Of a stretch of DNA of 64,000 nucleotides, positions 36,432-45,429 are shown one piece after another. Source of the stretch: Bifidobacterium cuniculi (GTDB lineage: Bacteria > Actinomycetota > Actinomycetes > Actinomycetales > Bifidobacteriaceae). Each line of letters begins with the position of its first letter. Position 1 is the first letter of the stretch. The DNA lies in assembly GCF_000741575.1 (NCBI RefSeq), contig NZ_JGYV01000010.1:102253-166252 (forward strand), given 5' to 3'. The notes under the pieces were generated by a model. That model was not told the origin of the DNA. It worked only from the letters and a program-made list of their open reading frames with translations, and made no database searches. Position numbers and translations under genes: made by a program.

Positions 36432-37154
36432 ATGGTCCAGTCGCGACGGCCCAAAGGAAGTCCCAACGGCACGGGCGGCCAATTCGCCCCCGATGCCACC
36501 GGCCCCATGGGCACCCCGCCCACGCTCACCTCCCCCACACCTGCCGTATGGCCCGAACATGGCGAGGGTGTGGTGTCCCGAACGGATTTGCGGGATATGA
36601 CGGCGCGGGAGGTGTTGGCGTTGGACTGGTCGAACATCAATATGCACCAAGGCGATCTGCGGGGCACCGGCGTCACCCCATTGGATCTGCCTTACGACCC
36701 GGAGGACGGGGAACGGCCGGGACCGGTGTTCTCCAACACTTTCTTCGGTGACACCCACGGCCAATACGCCTGTTACACGCGTTATGCGGACGGTGATGTG
36801 GTGGCCACGCTCACCCAACCCCATGCCTCTGGCACGGATCCGGCGTGGGATGGGCAACTGGTGGTGTGCGACAAGCACGACATGCCCGTCTTGTACGACG
36901 AACATGGTGACGGCGCCCGCCGGTCGTACAGTGCGGCGGATCTGGCGTGGGAGGTCGACCAGTGGCGCGCCCATGAACGCACGTTGGGCCATGAGGTGCG
37001 TGAACGGGATGCGGCACGGCTCACCGATGCGCTTGACCGGTTCCTGGACGGGGAGCATGGCGTGTGGCGCAACACGGATATTCCCGCGAACATGGACACG
37101 GTGGCGCCCACTTGGCTCGATGAGTTCCAAACCACCTGTGTTGCGCACGCATAG
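36432..37154 (+). CDS. Tagged hypothetical protein, 240 residues
   Basis: Opens with RRPKGSPNGTGGQFA, the tag shared with three other proteins here. The body has an N-terminal Pro/Thr linker, a beta-rich centre (about residues 75-150) and a helical C-terminus. No recognised domain. The start is inferred from alignment with the tagged neighbour at 37201; ATG 36426 is in frame after GGAAAGGAG. Probably follows the DUF3846 gene in one transcript. Confidence 0.6.
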   Translation: MVQSRRPKGSPNGTGGQFAPDATGPMGTPPTLTSPTPAVWPEHGEGVVSRTDLRDMTAREVLALDWSNINMHQGDLRGTGVTPLDLPYDPEDGERPGPVFSNTFFGDTHGQYACYTRYADGDVVATLTQPHASGTDPAWDGQLVVCDKHDMPVLYDEHGDGARRSYSAADLAWEVDQWRAHERTLGHEVRERDAARLTDALDRFLDGEHGVWRNTDIPANMDTVAPTWLDEFQTTCVAHA

Positions 37155-37200
37155 TTGTCTTCTATCACATTGGGTTGAGCATGGGAAAGGGCGGCATGTG

Positions 37201-38523
37201 ATGGTCCAGCCACGTAAACCAAAAGGGAGCCCGAACGGCACGGGCGGCCAATACGACGTGTCGCCCCATGGCGTGGATGGTCTGCCACCCATACTGGAGG
37301 CGGCCCGCACCTCACCGGATGAGAGGGCGGTGCGGGAGTTGTACCGGCGGTTCATGGATACGTTGAACACGTACCCCGAGTGGGTGTCCCCCGACTTGTC
37401 GTGTGATTTCACCCAAGGGACCATCACCATCAACGGGAGCACCCGCATCGGGTTCGATGTGGATGATACGGGCATGACCGTGGCGACCGTCACCGGCCCG
37501 GACAGTGCCGCCTGCACGATGCCGGTGGTGGATGCCGGGGAGCTTGGCCGCGTGTATGCCATGGCGATCCGGGCCGCGTACCCGGATGCGGCACCCATGC
37601 CGCAATCGGGTGTATGGGTTGATGAGTACCGGCAGTACATCCGCGATCACACGTTGACACCCACCATGGCCACGGGGGTGGAACCGGGCTCTTGGCCCGA
37701 CCCGGACCCGGACCAGGTGCCCCATGTGGAGGAAGGTGGGGTGCAAGTGCAATGGGATGGGACGGTCACCATCAACGGGGTGGCCCATGAATTGTCGGTG
37801 GCGGACCGGTACCGGTTGGCGCGAGACGGACAATATGAACCGGAGGGCGCCCCTGTCGCATTCCAGGGCGCCACCATCCGCATTGCCCCCGACCCGCGGG
37901 ACCTGTCACGCCGTATCGTCTCGTTTCCCGATGGGACGGGTGCGAGCATACCGGCACCCGTCTGCCGGTTCGGCATTGGTGTGGGTTGCCCCACGGATCC
38001 ACAGGCCGCGAGTGTACGGTGGCGGTGGGATGAGCCGGGTGAACAGCAATGCAAACGTGACGCGTATCTGGCCCGCAAACAGTTGGATCCGCAGGCGTTG
38101 CCGGATGATCTGCCGGCCGCCACACGGCGCACGCTCGCCCGGTATGGTGAACGGGTCGAGGTGGAAAACCAACAGCGGCATGCGCGGTTGCGCCGTGACC
38201 TGGACGGGTTGCGGCAGGCCCGGTTGGAACGGGATATGGCCGCGCACCGGGCGTTGGTGGCGCAGGGTATGGAGGGGGTCGCCGACCGGTTGGCGTCCCG
38301 GTTGTGCACGGCCCGCACGTACGGGGATGTGCGCGCCGTGATCGCCGACACTGCGCAAGGTGTGGACGGCGCCCTGTTGCGCCAGGCGGCCGGCCGGGTG
38401 ATGCCCTTAATACGTGAGGCGCCGGATATGGTGCGGGTGGATGCGCACCATGTGGATGTGGACGCGGTGCGGTCCATGGTGGCGGCCTGGTTCATTGAGG
38501 CGGCCAACCGCACCTGGAACTGA
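37201..38523 (+). CDS. Tagged hypothetical protein, 440 residues
   Basis: Starts PRKPKGSPNGTGGQYD. Two similar beta segments (GTITINGSTRIGFDV and GTVTINGVAHELSV, near residues 75 and 190) suggest an internal repeat. The C-terminal third is helical and Arg-rich (QRHARLRRDLDGLRQARLERD), suited to nucleic-acid or coiled-coil contacts. Not recognised. The long upstream extension of the frame overlaps the previous gene and is rejected. Confidence 0.6.
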   Translation: MVQPRKPKGSPNGTGGQYDVSPHGVDGLPPILEAARTSPDERAVRELYRRFMDTLNTYPEWVSPDLSCDFTQGTITINGSTRIGFDVDDTGMTVATVTGPDSAACTMPVVDAGELGRVYAMAIRAAYPDAAPMPQSGVWVDEYRQYIRDHTLTPTMATGVEPGSWPDPDPDQVPHVEEGGVQVQWDGTVTINGVAHELSVADRYRLARDGQYEPEGAPVAFQGATIRIAPDPRDLSRRIVSFPDGTGASIPAPVCRFGIGVGCPTDPQAASVRWRWDEPGEQQCKRDAYLARKQLDPQALPDDLPAATRRTLARYGERVEVENQQRHARLRRDLDGLRQARLERDMAAHRALVAQGMEGVADRLASRLCTARTYGDVRAVIADTAQGVDGALLRQAAGRVMPLIREAPDMVRVDAHHVDVDAVRSMVAAWFIEAANRTWN

Positions 38524-38703
38524 TCAATGGTTGTGGCTGTGGGCGCAGTCGTGGCACACATGGTGGGTGCGGGCGAACATGTGGAACGTGTCCGCCCGGC
38601 ATGCGGCGCACACGAACCGGTGGCATGCTTGGCATTGGTGCAACCGGTCGGCCCTCATGGGCCGGTGGCACCGGGCGCATTGGTAATGATGGTCCAACAA
38701 CAT
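38524..38703 (-). CDS. Small double zinc-ribbon protein, 59 residues
   Basis: CARCHRPM, CQACHRFVCAAC and CHDCAHSH give two or more zinc sites in one short chain. GGGGG precedes ATG 38703; a GTG at 38748 is possible. Convergent with the tagged gene, whose stop lies directly beside it. Function unknown, perhaps a nucleic-acid adaptor. Confidence 0.5.
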   Translation of the reverse strand: MLLDHHYQCARCHRPMRADRLHQCQACHRFVCAACRADTFHMFARTHHVCHDCAHSHNH

Positions 38704-38821
38704 GGGTGGCCCCCTGACATATCCGTGAACAATTGGGTGGTACCCCACCGGTGATGCGTCACCGCCCCAAGGGGTGACGCATCACCAGTGGGCGCGGAAC
38801 CATATGGGAAAGGAGCCGGGA

Positions 38822-39157
38822 ATGGGTCAGACGGAACGCCGGATGCAATGGTTGCAACAGCATGGATATGTGCGCAGGGACGAGCAAGGCAATGTGTTCT
38901 ATCCGCCCATATCCATGGCGTTGCTGGGTGGGGTCGACCCGCAACGGGTGCAGGACGCGTGCACCCGCGCCATGCGGGATGGTGCGCATACCGAGGATGG
39001 GATGCTGGTGTGCACGTTGCCGGATGAGCTGATGCGGGATATGAAACGTGGCGCCAACGGATTGCAGGCGCAATACAACACCACCGACGCGGCGCTCATT
39101 TTGTACATGGAGGCGCAACGCTACGAACGTGCGCAAAAGGCGCGCCGGACGCGGTAA
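38822..39157 (+). CDS. Hypothetical protein, 111 residues
   Basis: Soluble, mixed alpha/beta, with no motifs. GGAAAGGAG precedes the start. A CGCAT box (GACGCATC, near 38777) lies about 40 nt upstream, and an inverted box (near 38754) faces the opposite way. Confidence 0.55.
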   Translation: MGQTERRMQWLQQHGYVRRDEQGNVFYPPISMALLGGVDPQRVQDACTRAMRDGAHTEDGMLVCTLPDELMRDMKRGANGLQAQYNTTDAALILYMEAQRYERAQKARRTR

Positions 39158-39233
39158 GCCATACGGTGTGTGGTGTCAAGACGCATGCGGCGGATAGTAT
39201 GGGCATCATCATCGTTTGGAAAGGCGCGGCCCC

Positions 39234-39434
39234 ATGGCGGAGAGCATCGAACAGCTGCACGAGTTACGCAACCAGAAAAACGCGCAATTGGCGTGGGCGA
39301 AACGCGGGTATGACGACAACGGGCACCCGTTCACGTCCATCACGTTGCGTCGTATGGCGATCGCACGCCTGGAACAGGAAGTCAACGAGATCGACGAACA
39401 ATTATGGGACCTGGAACAACCCGGCCAACATTGA
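39234..39434 (+). CDS. Small coiled-coil protein, 66 residues
   Basis: Charged and helical (IEQLHELRNQKNAQLAWAKRG, then RLEQEVNEIDEQLWDLE). Its end overlaps the convergent gene by 33 bp. Not recognised. Confidence 0.5.
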   Translation: MAESIEQLHELRNQKNAQLAWAKRGYDDNGHPFTSITLRRMAIARLEQEVNEIDEQLWDLEQPGQH

Positions 39435-39926
39435 CTGCGCCTCCTGAAGGGGCGATGGTATCAGGTGTGACATGCGCGGACACGGATCGTGTACGGTGCC
39501 ACGCAAGGGGAATCGGGTTGAAGAAGTGCCGTTGCGGATCGGGACACGCTGGTTGGCAACGGTTGGTGTGATCATCGCCAACCGGGCGTGCAACACTGAC
39601 AATACCGCTTCCGCCTCCCCCGGGTCGCCAAGGTATGCGGCCGCTTGGTGTGCGGCTCCCATGAGCCCATCGGTGCCCATGCCCCATTGGGCGTACCGGG
39701 CCAGTATCCGGCACAATGTCACCCAATCGGACACAACGGTCAAGGGCTGGTCGCATTGGTTGCAATCCACGCATGGTTCACTGATCAACGCCTGTTGCCG
39801 GGCCCAATCCCCCTCCATTGGTTCCACATACACCGTGCGGAGGAGATGATCCCACACGACCATCAACGGGCGGGTGAACCCGTCATGCATGTGTGGTTCC
39901 TCTACTGGGTGTTGAGTGTGTTCCAT
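39402..39926 (-). CDS. Hypothetical protein with CxxC pair, 174 residues
   Basis: Contains CVDCNQCDQ (about residues 48-56) and an otherwise helical fold. GGAGG lies 10 nt before ATG 39926, inside the 3' end of the Lar-like gene, whose reading frame it overlaps by 25 bp. Not recognised. Confidence 0.5.
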   Translation of the reverse strand: MEHTQHPVEEPHMHDGFTRPLMVVWDHLLRTVYVEPMEGDWARQQALISEPCVDCNQCDQPLTVVSDWVTLCRILARYAQWGMGTDGLMGAAHQAAAYLGDPGEAEAVLSVLHARLAMITPTVANQRVPIRNGTSSTRFPLRGTVHDPCPRMSHLIPSPLQEAQSMLAGLFQVP

Positions 39927-40162
39927 GCCTCTATCGCCTCCTTGAAACCGCCCGGATGGTACATGCTGGCGAATACGGGCGCGTCCGCATGCCGGTCGCA
40001 CCGGTCGCAGTCGATGAACCAGTGCGCCCATGCGCGCCCCGAATCGGTGAGCCGCACCATGGGTGGCTGTCCACATCGCACGCACACCCCAATCGCAGGA
40101 TATTTGCGTAACATGTTGATGGCATCGGCCGGCCACTGTCGGCGTGTGAACCCTTGGACCAC
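39902..40162 (-). CDS. Lar-like zinc-ribbon protein
   Basis: 86 residues. CVRCGQPPMVRL, FIDCDRCDRHAD and the ending FKEAIEAWNTLN match the Lar restriction-alleviation family, which modulates type I restriction in phages. GTG start after AAGGAGG. Activity against restriction is known only for the family; the window also carries a broken type I methylase gene at 60 kb. Confidence 0.65.
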   Translation of the reverse strand: MVQGFTRRQWPADAINMLRKYPAIGVCVRCGQPPMVRLTDSGRAWAHWFIDCDRCDRHADAPVFASMYHPGGFKEAIEAWNTLNTQ

Positions 40163-40255
40163 GACCGTCCTCCTTGCTTATTGGTGTGTTCGTTCCATTG
40201 TTGTGGCACAGGTTCCATGCGGCGACGAACCCTGTCTGACACACCTATGCCATGG

Positions 40256-40549
40256 CTACCGTTTGGTGGCTGCAACCGTTGCCAAATGACACATGACGGG
40301 CATGGCATACCGGTCAACACTGGCAGCCATATGCCGCCGGATCGGGCCGGCGCTTTGATACCCGACCGCCATCTCCTCCGACAAACCACTGATCCTGTGG
40401 TACGCGTCCAACGCCATGCAACTCAATACGCGGGTATCCTCAAGATTAGAGTGGACATCAAACGCAGTGAGGACACGACGCCCGTACCGTATGGCCTCCG
40501 CCAACCGTGGATTGTCGCATTGCAACCATATGCGGGTGAGACATTCCAT
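40256..40549 (-). CDS. Hypothetical protein, 97 residues
   Basis: Helical, with several Met and Cys. ATG 40549 has GGAAGGAG at 5 nt, better than ATG 40576. No family recognised. Confidence 0.5.
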   Translation of the reverse strand: MECLTRIWLQCDNPRLAEAIRYGRRVLTAFDVHSNLEDTRVLSCMALDAYHRISGLSEEMAVGYQSAGPIRRHMAASVDRYAMPVMCHLATVAATKR

Positions 40550-40645
40550 GAAGGCTCCTTCCATGTCGCTAGTCATTGTTTTCCGTGTTGTTATGGCGTA
40601 GGAAACTCCAGCATTGCTGTCCGAAGTTTTACGGGTGCGTGCTGC

Positions 40646-41773
40646 TTATAGATGGTGTTTGGTCAGATACGAATTGTTGATGATCTTGAAGCACAGGTTG
40701 TCTCCCAACTCGCCGCGTACCGTATCGGGGATGGGCTGGTCCGGGTTGAGATGCCAGACGATGCCCTCGTCCAGCACGTTCGGTGTGATCCGGCCACGCA
40801 TGCCGTCCACGGCACTGATCAACGTGTCCATGCTGTCGGCGAGCGGGTACTCCCACGGGTTGATTTCAGGGGCCGCGTGCGCAAGGAACGAGCCCTCCCA
40901 TTCGTCACGCGGCAGTTTCTCCCCGTCCTGCCAGACGGCGAACACGAACAGGTCACGCTTGGCTAGCTTCTGCCGGTTGCCGTTGATGCCGGGCCCGGCG
41001 TATTCGGCCTGCACACACATGCCCATGCCGATGTCGAACACGCTCAACCCGCCGATACGTGAGGTGAAATAACGGTGCGCGAGCTCGCATGCGTCCCGCC
41101 AATCCGGGTGTGTGGGATCGACCTCATAGTTGCGGGTGAACATGCGCAACTCGCTGCCGTCGAAGAAGAACGTCAGGCTCATCCCGTCCACTTTCACCGT
41201 AGGCACCGCCTCCAGTTTGCATAGTTCATGCCAGATGCCGGTGAGGGTCTGGGCACGTGGGGCATCCGACTTGGAGCATGGCGCGTTGAACTCGCCAATG
41301 ATGCCTTGCGCTGCACGCTGCAATGCCTTGTCCTGACGGTTGGCGCCACGGCCGGTGAACACGGGCGGCTCATACTTGATGACATGGCACGCTTCGGTGA
41401 TGTCCGAGCCCACCGGCAGCGAGGGATCCAGCCCCAATTCAGGCAACGGCATGATCAGGCCCTGCGAGTAGACGCCACGCATCTTCATCGTGCGCAGCAC
41501 ATGGCCCGACACCTCCATGGTCTCACCCGTATCCGGATCAGTGAAGGCCATGTGGCGCACCCCACGCGGCATGAACTGGCTGTAGCGCGGATCGGTTTCG
41601 GGCAATAGGCTGTCGGTCTCGAAATACGCGACCCGGTCGCCCACAGCAAGGCCCATGTCTTTGCTGATGATGACCTTCCACCCAAGCACATGGGCGAGCA
41701 CAATCCGGTCCGCTCCCGCAATCGGGTCGATCCGGGTGATGGTCTGGACACTGACAAGCGTACGGATGCTCAT
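40646..41773 (-). CDS. RNA ligase (DRB0094-like)
   Basis: 375 residues. The N-terminal part is an OB-like domain, and the nucleotidyl-transferase domain follows with motif I TVKVDGMS (Lys near residue 193), motif III MFTRNYEVD, motif IV VQAEYAGPGI and motif V CFKIINNSY at the C-terminus. The order OB-first, ligase-second matches the DRB0094/Rnl5 group of RNA-repair ligases. Such enzymes seal nicked RNA, and phages use them to reverse tRNA cleavage. No kinase or phosphatase partner of the usual type lies adjacent, though a HAD phosphatase is 4 kb away. Confidence 0.8.
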   Translation of the reverse strand: MSIRTLVSVQTITRIDPIAGADRIVLAHVLGWKVIISKDMGLAVGDRVAYFETDSLLPETDPRYSQFMPRGVRHMAFTDPDTGETMEVSGHVLRTMKMRGVYSQGLIMPLPELGLDPSLPVGSDITEACHVIKYEPPVFTGRGANRQDKALQRAAQGIIGEFNAPCSKSDAPRAQTLTGIWHELCKLEAVPTVKVDGMSLTFFFDGSELRMFTRNYEVDPTHPDWRDACELAHRYFTSRIGGLSVFDIGMGMCVQAEYAGPGINGNRQKLAKRDLFVFAVWQDGEKLPRDEWEGSFLAHAAPEINPWEYPLADSMDTLISAVDGMRGRITPNVLDEGIVWHLNPDQPIPDTVRGELGDNLCFKIINNSYLTKHHL

Positions 41774-41852
41774 AGGCACCGCCTTTCTCGATTACATGCA
41801 AAAAGAATGGATTCGCCTACCGGTATGGGTTGTGGATGCCTATGCGTCCTGT

Positions 41853-42179
41853 TCATTTCGTTTCCTTGTCGCCGGTGGCATTGGACGATGGGAGGCCGGC
41901 TGTTCGTGGCCACCGGCGCCGGCTCAAATGCCATAGCCGCCTGATCGGCAGCATGAAGGCGACCGCGCACAGGTCGATGAGTACCGCCAGCCAATTGGGG
42001 TTGGATTGGCACAGTTCGAGGACGATTGCGCCGATCTCTGCGGCCATCGCAGCCGCGAACAGCCGGAAGACCATGGCGTCCGCCAATACGGGACGGTGTT
42101 GGCGTTGCGGATGCCATATGCGGATGGTGATGCATACTGCAAGTCCAATGGTCAACCCGTTGCAACATGTCGCCCACAT
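41853..42179 (-). CDS. Small membrane protein, 108 residues
   Basis: Three hydrophobic stretches (about 5-22, 32-55 and 62-80) and a basic tail. GGAAAGGCGG precedes ATG 42179. Not recognised. Confidence 0.5.
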   Translation of the reverse strand: MWATCCNGLTIGLAVCITIRIWHPQRQHRPVLADAMVFRLFAAAMAAEIGAIVLELCQSNPNWLAVLIDLCAVAFMLPIRRLWHLSRRRWPRTAGLPSSNATGDKETK

Positions 42180-42197
42180 GGTCGCCGCCTTTCCTGT

Positions 42198-42416
42198 TCA
42201 CTGGGTCTGCCGTTGTTGTGCGGCCAAGCGGCGGACGGTGTTGGTGTGCAACCGGTTGCCCCTGCATGTGGAACAATCGCGTCCGACCGGGCATTGGTAG
42301 AGGCGGTGGCGCAATCGGGGTGTGTGGCGCAGGTAGGTTTCCGTGTCCGGGTAGCCGTGCGCCAGGGCTTTGCGTTCCAATGCGTTGTAGCGGATGGTGG
42401 TGTAGGTGCGGCTCAT
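42198..42416 (-). CDS. Small basic Cys-containing protein, 72 residues
   Basis: Arg-rich, with CPVGRDCSTCRGNR near the middle, possibly one metal site. It lies 13 bp after the CHAP gene, so it is likely co-transcribed. Not recognised. Confidence 0.5.
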   Translation of the reverse strand: MSRTYTTIRYNALERKALAHGYPDTETYLRHTPRLRHRLYQCPVGRDCSTCRGNRLHTNTVRRLAAQQRQTQ

Positions 42417-42429
42417 GGCGGACGCCTTT

Positions 42430-43212
42430 CTACTGGATGTAGGTGTATTGGTTGGCGTTCGCAAGGGTGCGGTTGGAGATGACACCCAATCCTTGCGCGT
42501 TGCTTTCCGAGATCGTGATGCTGCCGTCCCCGTGGACCTGTTCGACGATGGCGACATGCCCATAGGTCAGGTCGGCGCCGGCTTGTCCGGGTTGGAACAC
42601 GATGATGGCACCCACCGTGGGCCCATGGGTGACCGTGTACCCCAAGCGCGCGGCCGAAGCGGCCCATGCCTGCCCGTTGCCGAAATACGATCCGACCGGC
42701 AACCCCAGTTGGTGGCGGCGCACGTACGCCCACCATGTGCACTGCCCCCACGGGTACATGTTGCCACTATCCCCCGTGGCGGCCGGGGTGCTGACGGTCG
42801 TATCGGCTGGTATGTCGGTGTCGTTGAGCAGGTCCACGGTCTGTTCCGTGGCTTTCGCATGATGCAGGTCAGTGGGTTCGGGTGTGGCGCGGGTGAGCCG
42901 CTCCACGTCGATACGGTCATTGCCCATGGTCCATGTGCCGGTGGAATCCACACTCACCGCCTCCACGCCATCAGCCAACGCCTCACGGGTGGAGGTGCGG
43001 GACACGGTGGGCCCGTCCACACTGCGGGTGATGGCGGGGGTCGGGCTGCGGTCGGGCACACCGAGCGCGGTGGGGGTGCCGGGCATGGTGAGCGCGCACA
43101 TGGTGGCGCCACCTAACAACAACAGGGACATGACGCCGGCCGTCCATTTGCCGATACGGTTCCGTTGTCGCAGTTGGCGTCGGGTCAATGGTTTCGCATG
43201 CGCACCGCTCAT
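42430..43212 (-). CDS. Secreted CHAP-domain peptidoglycan hydrolase
   Basis: 260 residues. A basic start and membrane helix (about residues 23-43) are followed by a linker and a C-terminal CHAP domain with the catalytic Cys in WGQCTWWAY (near residue 159) and His in YGHVAIVEQ (near 218). CHAP amidases or endopeptidases cut peptidoglycan and are standard in Gram-positive conjugation loci. A second CHAP enzyme is coded at 53463. Confidence 0.85.
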   Translation of the reverse strand: MSGAHAKPLTRRQLRQRNRIGKWTAGVMSLLLLGGATMCALTMPGTPTALGVPDRSPTPAITRSVDGPTVSRTSTREALADGVEAVSVDSTGTWTMGNDRIDVERLTRATPEPTDLHHAKATEQTVDLLNDTDIPADTTVSTPAATGDSGNMYPWGQCTWWAYVRRHQLGLPVGSYFGNGQAWAASAARLGYTVTHGPTVGAIIVFQPGQAGADLTYGHVAIVEQVHGDGSITISESNAQGLGVISNRTLANANQYTYIQ

Positions 43213-43226
43213 ACTCTGTGTCCTTT

Positions 43227-43583
43227 CTACTCGTCGTCACGCAATTGCCGGACGTAGGCGACGGACCCCAACCCGTCGGTGAAATCAAAACCAGGACGGG
43301 GCAGGTCGGCGGCCGTGACGGTTCGGTGCGGGTGTGGCGTGAACCGTTCGAGGCGTTCCACCCGCATGACGCACTGCCTCCCGTCATGGGTGATCAACCC
43401 GTACGCGTCCACGACACTGCCTTTGCCCAATCCGTGTGCCATCGTGGCGAGCCGGTCGGGGAAGAGCGCATGCACGGTCATGCCGTCCCGGTCGGCCATA
43501 TCGAAACTGTGCGCGTACATGCGGGTGACCACGCCGTGCACACGCCTATATGACCGTCGTGTCCTATGGTTGTTTGCAATCAT
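43227..43583 (-). CDS. Hypothetical protein, 118 residues
   Basis: Begins MIANNHRTRRS, similar to the start of the protein at 43900-44232 (MITANHSARRS), so the two may share an N-terminal element. The remainder is beta-rich with a VYRQ-like end. The start overlaps the tiny frame 43580-43639 by 4 bp. Confidence 0.5.
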   Translation of the reverse strand: MIANNHRTRRSYRRVHGVVTRMYAHSFDMADRDGMTVHALFPDRLATMAHGLGKGSVVDAYGLITHDGRQCVMRVERLERFTPHPHRTVTAADLPRPGFDFTDGLGSVAYVRQLRDDE

Positions 43584-43639
43584 GCTTGTCCTCCGATATG
43601 CCGATGCCATCCCACCATTGCCTGGCGCATATCACTCAA
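43580..43639 (-). CDS. Possible 19-residue micro-gene
   Basis: TTG start with GGGGGAG 7 nt upstream; the stop overlaps the following ATG (ATGA). The product ends GWHRHIGGQA. Either a translation-coupling leader for the gene at 43583 or the remnant of a longer gene. Confidence 0.3.
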   Translation of the reverse strand: MSDMRQAMVGWHRHIGGQA

Positions 43640-43659
43640 CGCGATACTCCCCCCATTGG

Positions 43660-43890
43660 CTAGTTGAGTTGTTGTTGGAGCACACGGCCCACCGTGTGCA
43701 GTTCCGCGACCAGTGTCGCCTCCCACTCGTCCGCAAGCTCCCCATGCCCGTCGGCACGCAACCGGGCGCACACCTCGTTGAGACTGTCCACGGTCTCCCG
43801 CAAATGCCGCAACGCCATACCCAGATGGAACCCGGTACGGTAATCCAACCGCACCACCCCAAGATCAGTAGGCTCATTCAATGCACTCAT
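43660..43890 (-). CDS. Hypothetical helical protein, 76 residues
   Basis: Helical, acidic (LRHLRETVDSLNEVCARL). The CGCAT box (43900-43908) lies 9 nt upstream and coincides with the TAG stop of the preceding gene. Not recognised. Confidence 0.5.
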   Translation of the reverse strand: MSALNEPTDLGVVRLDYRTGFHLGMALRHLRETVDSLNEVCARLRADGHGELADEWEATLVAELHTVGRVLQQQLN

Positions 43891-43899
43891 GCCCCACCC

Positions 43900-44232
43900 C
43901 TATGCGTCCGACCAGTCCCGCACGAACCCCAAAACACGACCGAACGCATATTCCACGGTCACATCCAAAGGGAAGTCGAACACCACGCACCCGTCCTCCA
44001 CACAACCGCCATGACGGGCCGCAACACTCGCCAACCGTGTCTGGGACACGCCCGCGCATACCGCGTCGAACAGGAACCATCCATCATCACTGACACGCAC
44101 CCGCCCGGCTTGCACCTGCACATACACCCGTACCAGATCGCCTTTGGCGTCCATGAGCGGCAACACCACCGGAAGCATCACACCCCCATCCGATCTGTCC
44201 GACCGTCGTGCACTGTGGTTGGCTGTGATCAT
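43900..44232 (-). CDS. Hypothetical beta-rich protein, 110 residues
   Basis: Strands GDLVRVYVQVQAGRVRVSDD are followed by a helical section and an FDFPLDVTVEYAFG end. The DDGW..FD feature resembles DUF1828-like sensors loosely. Overlaps the previous gene by 4 bp. Confidence 0.5.
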   Translation of the reverse strand: MITANHSARRSDRSDGGVMLPVVLPLMDAKGDLVRVYVQVQAGRVRVSDDGWFLFDAVCAGVSQTRLASVAARHGGCVEDGCVVFDFPLDVTVEYAFGRVLGFVRDWSDA

Positions 44233-44627
44233 GCTTCGTCCTCCCATGTGTCATTGTCATCCCACCATTGCGCCGCCCGTGCGCACAAGCGCGCCGCCAA
44301 TTCACCCACGGACCACTTGTCCACCTGCGGGCAGTATCGCAAGGCGGCTTGTTTGGCGATGCCGGTCAGCTCGTCACTGGCCCACCCGTCACCGGCCAAC
44401 GCCATGAGCTCCAGGTCAAGCTCCCCCCAAGTGCGACAGGTGGCGACCACCGTGTCGCTGTCGCCGCATTGGCCGCATACAGTCTCGATCCGACGCCGCT
44501 GCCGTTCCGCGTCGGTTTGCATGGGTGTGGCCAGCAGGCCCCCCATATGGGTGGCGACGATGAGGATCGGCGGAACCAATAACAGGGAGGCGCCGGTGGC
44601 ATCGGCTGGGTTGTGGTTCGCGCTCAT
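44229..44627 (-). CDS. Membrane-tethered hypothetical protein, 132 residues
   Basis: One hydrophobic helix near the start (ASLLLVPPILIVATHMGGLL), then CGQCGDS and a helical C-terminal domain with a Trp/Asp-rich end (AQWWDDNDTWEDEA). Linked by 4-bp overlaps on both sides. Not recognised. Confidence 0.5.
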   Translation of the reverse strand: MSANHNPADATGASLLLVPPILIVATHMGGLLATPMQTDAERQRRRIETVCGQCGDSDTVVATCRTWGELDLELMALAGDGWASDELTGIAKQAALRYCPQVDKWSVGELAARLCARAAQWWDDNDTWEDEA

Positions 44628-44989
44628 GACCGTTGTCCTTTCACATGTGGGGTCAGGCGAACAATGCGTCCATGGGGTCGGGGTGTTCGCAGGCTGGTGG
44701 AACAGGGGTGGTGTCGGCCGGGGCGGTCAGGATGCCACGGATGGTGTCCGCGCACACCCCGGTGATCAGGTGGATGTCCGCGTCGCATCCCCCTATGATG
44801 CGCCCCCGTCGATGGTGAGCATATGATGGGTCGCGGCAAGGGCCATGCGCCACAGGCCAGGCACCGCACCTGCCAATGGTCCGGACACCGGTGGTGGTGA
44901 TGGTCGAGCATGTCCACGAAATGCTGCCAAGGCCGCTTGTCCCGACCGCGGGTTTTGCCGCACAGGTCGCATGGGCAATCCAGTCGCAT
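44624..44989 (-). CDS. Zinc-ribbon protein, possibly frameshifted
   Basis: The first 55 residues read as a genuine zinc protein (CPCDLCGKTRG, RCPDHWQVRCLACGAW). Beyond about 44820 this frame turns Pro/Arg/His-rich and looks non-coding, while another frame (44653-44853, ending HPDPMDALFA) has normal coding composition. Either two overlapping genes exist (the second from GTG 44853) or a frameshift separates them. The annotated end is the in-frame stop, which overlaps the next start by 4 bp. Confidence 0.4.
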   Translation of the reverse strand: MRLDCPCDLCGKTRGRDKRPWQHFVDMLDHHHHRCPDHWQVRCLACGAWPLPRPIICSPSTGAHHRGMRRGHPPDHRGVRGHHPWHPDRPGRHHPCSTSLRTPRPHGRIVRLTPHVKGQRS

Positions 44990-44991
44990 GC

Positions 44992-45429
44992 TCACTCCTC
45001 ACCAGGCACGGGCATGACCTCGATGCCGCCCAACAACCCGTCCGTGCCGGCCATGGCCTGCCGGATACGTTCGAGAACATGGCCGGGAACACCGTTCGCC
45101 TCGTACTCCAACAGCAGCATCTCGTTGTGTTGGGTGCGGGCCTTGTCCATGAGCGCGTCCGTCTGGTCGATTACGGCCGTCAGGTGTTCACGTTGTTTGG
45201 CTGCCCATGTGTCCGGCAGCCGCCCTGCGATCAGGTACGCTTCCATCTTGTCGACCCCGTGTTCGATCAGTTGGCGGATGGTGCGCGCGGTGGCGAACAC
45301 GTCCTCGTCGAACCCGTCCGCCAACCGTACGGCCAACTGTTGGTATGCGCCAACCAACAGCATGGTGTCATGCAACAGGCCGTGTGCATGCCATGCGCAT
45401 TGCGTGCGTCGTATCCATGTGACGTTCAT
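44992..45429 (-). CDS. Hypothetical helical protein, 145 residues
   Basis: All-helical and acidic, without motifs. The start overlaps the small HTH gene stop (ATGA). Not recognised. Confidence 0.5.
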   Translation of the reverse strand: MNVTWIRRTQCAWHAHGLLHDTMLLVGAYQQLAVRLADGFDEDVFATARTIRQLIEHGVDKMEAYLIAGRLPDTWAAKQREHLTAVIDQTDALMDKARTQHNEMLLLEYEANGVPGHVLERIRQAMAGTDGLLGGIEVMPVPGEE

